Assembly (NCBI RefSeq): GCF_965198245.1
Contig: NZ_OZ240249.1
Coordinates: 3,286,001-3,350,000, forward strand
DNA: 64,000 bases
Source: Poriferisodalis sp965198245
GTDB lineage: Bacteria > Actinomycetota > Acidimicrobiia > Acidimicrobiales > Poriferisodalaceae
Direction of reading: 5' to 3'
Positions 58,630-64,000 of this stretch are shown here, in pieces. Both the position numbers and the translations under genes were made by a program. Below the pieces are notes generated by a model. The model worked only from the letters and a program-made list of their open reading frames with translations, did no database searches and was not told where the DNA came from. The stretch's first letter is position 1. Each line of letters opens with the position of its first letter.

Positions 58630-59547
58630 ATGACGACGGAATCGACAATTGGCACAGATGCCTGGATCAGTCGCGTACTGAGGACCACTCGGTATCGATC
58701 GAAGTCCGGCACGAGGGCGCCATACAAGCCGCTGTTACTGCTGTGGCTCGTCGGCCGCCTAGCGAACGGCCAAGGAACCGCAGCGACGTTCGCAGAGGCG
58801 GAGGACGAAATCGGGCGGCTCTTGAGTTCGCATCGCGTGGCGGTGACGCCGCCGTCAGCAGTGAACCCGTTCGTCTACCTGGCCAGCGATGGCGAACTCT
58901 GGTCAGTGCGCACGGCCGAAGGCGACGACATTCGGACTATGCCGCAACAGGTCAGGGAGAATTCGAAGTTCCTCCGTGAACATGCGATCGGCAGGTTGGC
59001 ACCGCGTTTTGCGGCTGCGCTCGATGATCCCGAGATGCGAGACCGTCTGGTAGGTGAACTTCTACGCAGTGAATTTCCTGAAACGCTGCATGAAGGCATC
59101 TTGGCCGAGGTTGGCCTCGCGCAGCACGTCCGGCTCGCGTCTACTCCCCGGGATCCAAAGTTCCAAAGAGTGGTTCCCATGGCATACGAGTTCCGTTGCT
59201 CGTTTTGCGATTTCAGCGCACTCATGCTCGGCGAGCACGTTGGACTGGACGCAGCACACGTGCGGATGCACAGCAAGGACGGACCTAGCACCATTGAGAA
59301 CGGCATCCTCTTGTGTGCGCTGCATCATCGGCTCTTCGACAGGGGCGCTCTCGGACTCGACGAGCATCGTCGCATCCTCGTGAGCCAGCAGCTCTCGATT
59401 GCCGATGGCAGGTCGAATCGCAGCCTGCTTGACCTCTCCGGCCGCCACATGCGCCCGCCACAGCGCTCGTACGTTCCGCCGGCGATCGAGCACATTGAGT
59501 GGCACCACGAGAATCTGTTCAAGAAGCCAGCGCGGGTGCCCGCCTAG
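58630..59547 (+). CDS. Phosphorothioated-DNA-dependent HNH endonuclease (type IV restriction)
   Basis: A 305-residue protein. The N-terminal half resembles the sulphur-binding domain of ScoMcrA-like enzymes (RAPYKPLLLLWLVGRLANGQ, then AVNPFVYLASDGELWSV). The C-terminal half is an HNH nuclease with CSFCDFSALMLGEHVGLDAA, HVRMHSKDGPSTIENGILLC and ALHHRLFDRGALGLDEHRRI, including the Cys pairs and the NxxxLCxxHH core. Such enzymes cut DNA that carries phosphorothioate links. ATG 58,630 follows AGGA. It is divergent from the PP-loop operon. Confidence 0.8.
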   Translation: MTTESTIGTDAWISRVLRTTRYRSKSGTRAPYKPLLLLWLVGRLANGQGTAATFAEAEDEIGRLLSSHRVAVTPPSAVNPFVYLASDGELWSVRTAEGDDIRTMPQQVRENSKFLREHAIGRLAPRFAAALDDPEMRDRLVGELLRSEFPETLHEGILAEVGLAQHVRLASTPRDPKFQRVVPMAYEFRCSFCDFSALMLGEHVGLDAAHVRMHSKDGPSTIENGILLCALHHRLFDRGALGLDEHRRILVSQQLSIADGRSNRSLLDLSGRHMRPPQRSYVPPAIEHIEWHHENLFKKPARVPA

Positions 59548-59639
59548 CCTGAACGCGTCACCTCGAATCGATGTCGGACGATGGTGAGGAGATTGCCCGG
59601 CTGGCTCGCGCGGGCGGTGCGAACATCGCCGCCTCACAG

Positions 59640-60014
59640 TTATCGGTCGTTCCGGCGATTCCTCGGCCGTGCCGTCGCTAGCGGATGGTTCTGCTCCGGC
59701 TGGGCGGCCTCAGCCACGGACGGGCGCTGCTCGACACGAGCGAGTTTGCACAGATCGCAGATGCACTCCACCTGATTGAGGTGATCGGGCGGACACTCAA
59801 CCTCGATGCCGAGGTGGGCCATATGTCGATTGAGCTCGCCTACCGTCAGCCCTTGGTACCTCTGCCCTGTGCCGTCAACAAACTCAACGTATGTGACGGG
59901 CCCGAAGTGGCAATGCACCTCGCCCGACTCATCGTCCGCAAACTCAACATCACCCCACCACGAGTGCCAATCGACGACGTCGGCTGCGCTAGGAGAAGCG
60001 ACTTCACCGGACAT
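59640..60014 (-). CDS. Hypothetical protein
   Basis: A 124-residue protein of unknown family. VDWHSWWGDVEFADDESGEV, GPVTYVEFVDGTGQRYQGLT and VECICDLCKLARVEQ look like folded coding sequence with a CxxxC pair, and the last 25 residues are Arg/Asn-rich. GAGG precedes ATG 60,014 by 6 nt; an upstream in-frame ATG at 60,020 is possible. Confidence 0.5.
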   Translation of the reverse strand: MSGEVASPSAADVVDWHSWWGDVEFADDESGEVHCHFGPVTYVEFVDGTGQRYQGLTVGELNRHMAHLGIEVECPPDHLNQVECICDLCKLARVEQRPSVAEAAQPEQNHPLATARPRNRRNDR

Positions 60015-60584
60015 ACGCATCCTCACTTTCTGTGACCGCGATCCCATGCTCGCAGTGGGGTGCAACACCAACGGAGTCGATCCGGGCTGCCCAAGACTGT
60101 GCTCGCCGCCTTAAGCACCCCTTAGAAAGGCGGCGAAAGGAATGGGGATAGTGTGCGAACTGACCGGCGTCAGTGTGAAACCGCAGGTCAAAGCACTGCG
60201 GCGAACACTTGTAGGCCCCCCTCAATAGAAACGGAATAGAACGGGATGCACGGGAGCGTCGGGTCGCGGACGTGCCGACGGGGATCATCCGTAGACGTCT
60301 GTGCGACCGACGCATGCGAGCGCATACCCAGGGAGCGCGACCTTGTGCCCCGGACCGATCAGAGCCTCGGCGATACTGGCAGGCGATGACCCCCAAAAAG
60401 AACGGGAATAGAACGCGAACAGTGCGAGTACTCGCCGCCCAGGGGTAGTACGGCAGGCCAGCGGGCTACCTGGCACCGATGAAGCTGTCGTCCGCGGGAC
60501 AAGGAGGCCTAGCGCGCGCCGACTGCCACTAGCAGCGAGAAATTCTCAGCAGTCCGCGAACATCGGACTCGTAGTGTCCCGTCG
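60015..60584. other. 570-bp interval without a convincing gene
   Basis: No reading frame here looks protein-like. GGAATAGAACG occurs twice (about 60,229 and 60,403) and CCGCAG/CTGCGG forms a small inverted repeat near 60,180. The right end carries the TAGTGT promoter of the DUF3800 gene at 60,572-60,577. Confidence 0.45.
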
Positions 60585-61295
60585 ATGGCCACTCGGCTGC
60601 TGTTCTTGGACGACTCGGGCAAACCTGCGGCGAACGACGGCACCATGGCGGTGGTCATCGGGGGCTTCTCGATCGCCTCCGAAGACGTACCCGTTCTCAG
60701 TCGGAGAATCGTGGGCGCCAAGGCGCGCTTCTATCCGAATCGCGGGAACCCGACGGACTGGGAAGTCAAGTCCACAGACGCGATCTCGCCGAATGCATGG
60801 AGGCGCCGCAAGAACCGCGACTTCATTGACGAGCTGACCCGCATCCTCGAGCGACTGTCATGCACTTCGTACACCGCGGGCATCCGCAAGGCCAACATGC
60901 TGCATCCGATGACGCTCAAGACCACCGTCCCGTTACAGCTGCAGGCGCTCGTCGAACACTTCGCGGTGGAGTGCAAGACGCAGCAGGCGACCGGAATCGT
61001 GGTTTCGGACTGGTCCAATCATCAACTCGACGAACACGCCAGCCGGTGCGTCGCGAGCTATGCCGCGTCGTACCGGCTCAACATCCATCCCGGCGTCTAC
61101 TACGCCAGCTCCCACACGGCCCAAGCCATCCAAGCCGCCGACCTCATCGCAGGCATTCGGCGCAGGGTGCTCGAAGGCGATCAGCGGTTGGCAGCAGTCG
61201 GGCGCCGACTCTCATCGCTGAGCGCCGTTGCCGACGGAAGCGCGCATCGCACCCATGCGTGGCGCACATACACGAATCAGATCGTCCTGTTCTGA
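60585..61295 (+). CDS. DUF3800 family protein
   Basis: A 236-residue protein with the DUF3800 hallmarks: LLFLDDSGKPAANDGTMAVV at the N-terminus and AQAIQAADLIAGIRRRVLEG near the end. The fold is thought to be RNase H-like, with the paired Asp residues as metal ligands, and members are frequent in mobile and defence islands. ATG 60,585 is 7 nt behind TAGTGT (leaderless). No immediate partner gene is visible; a candidate small RNA follows. Confidence 0.85.
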   Translation: MATRLLFLDDSGKPAANDGTMAVVIGGFSIASEDVPVLSRRIVGAKARFYPNRGNPTDWEVKSTDAISPNAWRRRKNRDFIDELTRILERLSCTSYTAGIRKANMLHPMTLKTTVPLQLQALVEHFAVECKTQQATGIVVSDWSNHQLDEHASRCVASYAASYRLNIHPGVYYASSHTAQAIQAADLIAGIRRRVLEGDQRLAAVGRRLSSLSAVADGSAHRTHAWRTYTNQIVLF

Positions 61296-61309
61296 GGGGT
61301 GCGATCTGG

Positions 61310-61338
61310 TTGTATCTCTTCGTGCCCGCGCCTACAGT
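61310..61338 (+). promoter_or_regulatory. Promoter ahead of the candidate small RNA
   Basis: TTGTAT (61,310-61,315), a 17-nt spacer and TACAGT (61,333-61,338). It is one of the better -35/-10 pairs in the window and points at a gene-free stretch that ends in an intrinsic terminator. Confidence 0.5.
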
Positions 61339-61344
61339 GGGCTT

Positions 61345-61435
61345 CGCCGAATGGTCCGGTTAGTAGGCGTGAGCCGAATGCAACCGACATACCGCGGCGG
61401 GCGACGGGACCCCGGACCGCACGGGGTCCCTTTTT
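61345..61435 (+). ncRNA. Candidate small RNA of about 90 nt
   Basis: The interval runs from the expected start of the TTGTAT/TACAGT promoter to the T-tract of the terminator. GGGCTTCGCC near the start is a small hairpin. The only open frame (MVRLVGVSRMQPTYRG) runs through the terminator, so it is not a sensible gene. It does not match an RNA family I can name. It could also be a leader transcript that regulates the phosphoribosyltransferase gene 170 bp further on. Confidence 0.4.
61406..61435 (+). terminator. Intrinsic terminator
   Basis: GGGACCCCG and CGGGGTCCC form a perfect 9-bp stem around GACCGCA, followed at once by TTTTT. This is the only textbook rho-independent terminator found in the window. 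Confidence 0.85.
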
Positions 61436-61607
61436 CTGTCCTACACCCAGTGATGCGGCAACGCTGCCCCGCATATCACGCAAATAGTGCGGGCCGGCAT
61501 GGCCGGTGCAGGTGTCGGCCGCTCCAAGAGAACAGGGATAGCGCGAGCGCTCGATTGCGCCCGCCTAGGTTCGGGGACAAGCAGAGCGGGACAACCTGGG
61601 AGGGCGG

Positions 61608-62114
61608 GTGAGCGAGGCAACCGACGCGGAAGAACGCGAAGTGATGGACTGGAGGCGCTACGGCGTCGCTGTGCGGGAGCTGGCGCAGATGATCGCCGAC
61701 GACGGCTACCGGCCCGAGATGATCCTGGCCATTGCGCGGGGCGGGCTGTTCTGCGCTGGCTCGCTGGGCTATGCCCTGTCGGTCAAGAACATCTACGTCA
61801 TGAACTGCGAGTACTACACCGGCGTGGACGAACGCCTCGAAGTGCCGATCATGCTGCCGCCCACGCCCGATCTCGTCGACCATCGCGACTCGGACATCCT
61901 CATCGCCGACGATGTCGCCGACACCGGCCACACGCTCAAGATGGTGTACGACTTCTGCCTGCCGCGAGTGCGCAGCGTCCGCACCGCAGTGCTGTACGAA
62001 AAGCCCTGGTCCACGGTCAGCTGCGACTGGGTGTGGCGCCACACCGACCAGTGGATCAACTTCCCCTGGTCGACCGAGTCGCCGATCGTTACTGACGAGC
62101 AGGCTCGGGCCTGA
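61608..62114 (+). CDS. Phosphoribosyltransferase
   Basis: A 168-residue type I PRTase. The PRPP loop is DILIADDVADTGHTLKMVYD, and MILAIARGGLFCAGSLGYAL supplies the PPi loop. The hood is short, as in xanthine-guanine PRTase and the Gpt-like group; HTDQWINFPWS near the end is also found there. It would transfer a purine base to PRPP. GTG 61,608 is preceded by GGGAGGGCGG. Confidence 0.85.
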   Translation: MSEATDAEEREVMDWRRYGVAVRELAQMIADDGYRPEMILAIARGGLFCAGSLGYALSVKNIYVMNCEYYTGVDERLEVPIMLPPTPDLVDHRDSDILIADDVADTGHTLKMVYDFCLPRVRSVRTAVLYEKPWSTVSCDWVWRHTDQWINFPWSTESPIVTDEQARA

Positions 62115-62197
62115 GCTCGACGCGACCGTCACCGGGCGCCTCCACTGGCGCCAGCCGCCCGCCAAGACGTATCGGCGAACGCGAATTCATCCTGCTC

Positions 62198-63364
62198 ATG
62201 GCGCTGGCAAGCGCCATGGCGGCCATCGCCATCGACACGCTGCTCCCGGCATTCGAGCAGATGCGTCCTGCGTTCGGTCTCAGCGCCGACTCCACGCAAC
62301 TGTCGCTGACGCTCACGCTGTTCTTCGCCGGCATGGCGGTGGGCACCCTCTTCTATGGCCCGCTCGCCGACGCCATCGGTCGCAAGCCGCTGCTGTTCTT
62401 CAGCTTGGGGCTCTATGCCGTGGCAGCCGTGGTGGGCGCCTTGGCCCCATCGCTGGAGGTGCTGCTGGCCAGCCGATTCGTATGGGGCGTTGCCGCAGCA
62501 GGCCCGCGCACACTCACCCAGGCCATCGTGCGAGACCGCTTCAGCGGCACCGCCATGGCCCGGGCGATGACGCTCATCCAGACCGTGTTCTTCCTGGGGC
62601 CCATCCTGGCCCCGATCCTCGGCAAGGGCCTCGTGGCGCTGGGGTCGTGGCGCTACACCTTGCTCTTCGGCGCAGCGAGCGCAGGCGTGCTGGCGCTGTG
62701 GTCGCTGCGGCTGCCCGAGACGCTCGCGGATGAGAACCGCAGGCCGCTGAGCTTCGCCACCACGCTCGCCGGCTTCCGCAGCGTGATCGCAAACCGCACG
62801 ACCCTCGGGTACACGCTGGCAGTCACGTTCGGATTCGGCGCGCTCTTCTCGTTCCTGGCCAGCTCAGAACTCATCTTCGTCGACGTCTATGGGCGGCCGA
62901 GCTGGTTCGTTCCGTACTTCTCCACGATGAGCGCAATCGCCGCAGGCGTGTCGATCGCCAACAACCAGATGCTGCGCCGGGTTGAAGCGCGCCCGCTTGC
63001 ACTCGTTGCCGGCGTCGCTTTCACGGCGACCTCGGGTGCGCTGCTGGCTGTCACTGCCGCATCTGGCGGTCTGCCCAGGATCGGAGTGTGGATCTTGCTG
63101 TTCAGCCTGGCGAACGCTGCGATGATCGGGTTCTTTCCCGTCGCCATCAGCCTCGCGCTCGAACCGATGGGCGCACTGGCGGGCACGGCTGCTGCAGTCG
63201 TGGGTTTCTGCTCGACCGGGCTGGGCGCATTGCTCGCTGCGATCACCGATCGAGCGATCGCCGGCGACGTGATGCCGATTGGCGTGAGCTACTTCGTCTA
63301 TGGCGTCCTGGCCCTCGCCTGCCAGCTGTGGGCACGGCGCGCATCTGGGCGTGCCCGCTTCTGA
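62198..63364 (+). CDS. MFS transporter, Bcr/CflA family
   Basis: A 388-residue protein with about 12 hydrophobic helices. AAIAIDTLLPAFEQM in helix 1, motif A FYGPLADAIGRKPLLFF and GPRTLTQAIVRDRFSG in the second motif fit the Bcr/CflA drug-proton antiporters. ATG 62,198 starts inside the expected N-terminus; the preceding in-frame codons (IGEREFILL) look native, and a CTG at 62,111 overlapping the previous stop could be the true start. It lies 83 bp after the PRTase gene. Confidence 0.85.
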   Translation: MALASAMAAIAIDTLLPAFEQMRPAFGLSADSTQLSLTLTLFFAGMAVGTLFYGPLADAIGRKPLLFFSLGLYAVAAVVGALAPSLEVLLASRFVWGVAAAGPRTLTQAIVRDRFSGTAMARAMTLIQTVFFLGPILAPILGKGLVALGSWRYTLLFGAASAGVLALWSLRLPETLADENRRPLSFATTLAGFRSVIANRTTLGYTLAVTFGFGALFSFLASSELIFVDVYGRPSWFVPYFSTMSAIAAGVSIANNQMLRRVEARPLALVAGVAFTATSGALLAVTAASGGLPRIGVWILLFSLANAAMIGFFPVAISLALEPMGALAGTAAAVVGFCSTGLGALLAAITDRAIAGDVMPIGVSYFVYGVLALACQLWARRASGRARF

Positions 63365-63407
63365 CCTCGGTTGCAGCCTGCTGGAGCCCGCCGACACTGC
63401 GGGGCAG

Positions 63408-63529
63408 CGCGGATAGGTGACGTCTCGGAAAGTTGCTGTCACGCCTTCTTTGTGCAAATTTGCCGTCTGTGGCGGCATTTCTGCGCAAAGTCCAGGCCGC
63501 CGGGGCTGCCGGGCATCGCCGCCTATCCG
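63408..63529. repeat. Inverted repeats between convergent genes
   Basis: GCGGATAGG (from 63,408) and CCTATCCGC (ending 63,529) are 9-bp inverted repeats bracketing a second, imperfect inverted pair TTTGTGCAAATTTGCCG and CGGCATTTCTGCGCAAA. The whole can fold back in the gap between the MFS and CDF genes and probably serves as a terminator. Confidence 0.45.
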
Positions 63530-63538
63530 CTAAGGCTC

Positions 63539-64000
63539 TTAAGTGCGTGGGCGGGAGCTGTCCCGATCCAGGTGGTGGTCTTCGGTGCAGTCGGCCTCGG
63601 AGCGCTCGAGCTGCAATGTGAGATGCGAGATGCCGTGCCGATCCTTCGCAATCGCCCGCAGATCGCTGAGCAACCGGTCGGCATCGGCGCCGAGTTCGGG
63701 ATCGGTGACCACATGGGCGCTCATCTGCACGTAGCCCGACGTCACCATGCGCACGTGGATGTCGTGCATCACCGTGACGCCCGCCACTCCCTCCATGTCC
63801 GAGCAGAGCGCATCCATGTCGAGATCCGAGGGCACGCCGTCGATCAGCACCTCGAACACCGACGTGGCGAGCTTCCACGAGCTGATCACCACGAGCACCA
63901 CGATCACGATGCTCAGTGCGGGGTCGACCCACCACCAGCCGGTCAGCAAGATGATCGCCGCCGAGACGATCACAGCGACCGAAACCAAGAGGTCGGCGAG
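63539..64000 (-). CDS. Cation diffusion facilitator, C-terminal part (cut by window edge)
   Basis: The visible 153 residues contain the last two membrane helices (VSVAVIVSAAIILLTGWWWV, DPALSIVIVVLVVISSWKLA) and the cytoplasmic zinc-transporter dimerisation domain with HDIHVRMVTSGYVQMSAHVV. A His/Asp-rich tail (EDHHLDRD) closes it. The protein exports Zn2+ or another divalent cation in exchange for protons. The N-terminal half lies beyond the right edge. Confidence 0.88.
   Translation of the reverse strand, partial: LADLLVSVAVIVSAAIILLTGWWWVDPALSIVIVVLVVISSWKLATSVFEVLIDGVPSDLDMDALCSDMEGVAGVTVMHDIHVRMVTSGYVQMSAHVVTDPELGADADRLLSDLRAIAKDRHGISHLTLQLERSEADCTEDHHLDRDSSRPRT

Noticed and set aside
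60285..60476. Short minus-strand frame in the gene-free interval
   Set aside because: No ribosome site, no recognisable motif and atypical composition; treated as non-coding.

Overview
The window is a high-GC bacterial chromosome segment, most likely from an actinomycete of the Acidimicrobiia type. This rests on gene content: a NucS mismatch endonuclease, two F420-type luciferase-like oxidoreductases, a mycothiol-type DinB-fold protein, MaoC/SDR/CoA-transferase lipid genes, and many start codons lying 6-8 nt behind a TANNNT -10 box, which suggests leaderless transcripts. The taxonomic call is an inference. No rRNA, tRNA or CRISPR array was seen.

Region 1 (1-12,300) is accessory and rearranged. 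It holds a HipBA module cut by the left edge and two tandem, almost identical genes for secreted fibronectin-type proteins (683-4036 and 5713-8901). Each is preceded by, or contains, a 13- or 15-base poly-C tract. Two decayed fragments of the same family lie at about 4.8 kb and 10.4-11.1 kb. Around them are a DUF2442/DUF4160 pair, a RelA/SpoT fragment, an intact RES-Xre toxin-antitoxin pair and a broken inverted copy of that pair.

Region 2 (12,300-38,000) is mostly housekeeping and metabolism: exonuclease III, a HAD phosphatase, a general amino-acid ABC transporter (aapJ-aapQ-aapM-aapP), a CysQ-like phosphatase, fatty-acid/CoA enzymes, a metallo-beta-lactamase-fold hydrolase, NucS, a VanW protein, a geranylgeranyl-reductase-like flavoprotein, CoaA, a HIT protein, methionine aminopeptidase, two LysM lipoproteins and a PAP2 phosphatase.

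Region 3 (38,000-48,800) is catabolic. A cluster of two MaoC hydratases, F420-type oxidoreductases, an MDMPI-like protein and a DUF3237 protein is followed by a transporter, an enolase-superfamily dehydratase, a TauD-like dioxygenase, DUF1330, RidA and an MhpD-type hydratase.

Region 4 (48,800-64,000) is again accessory: two VapBC modules of different types (AbrB-PIN and RHH-PIN, the latter run on into a membrane protein), a nitroreductase, and at 53,179-59,547 a candidate defence locus. That locus is a four-gene overlapping operon encoding a PAPS-reductase/DndC-like PP-loop protein, a GHKL ATPase and two unrecognised proteins, divergent from an endonuclease resembling phosphorothioate-DNA-dependent HNH enzymes. 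After it come a DUF3800 protein, a candidate small RNA with a canonical terminator, a phosphoribosyltransferase, a Bcr/CflA-type transporter and the 3' part of a cation diffusion facilitator.

The two most interesting items are the secreted-protein cassettes, which look like a phase- and module-variable surface-protein locus, and the PP-loop/GHKL operon with its divergent HNH gene.
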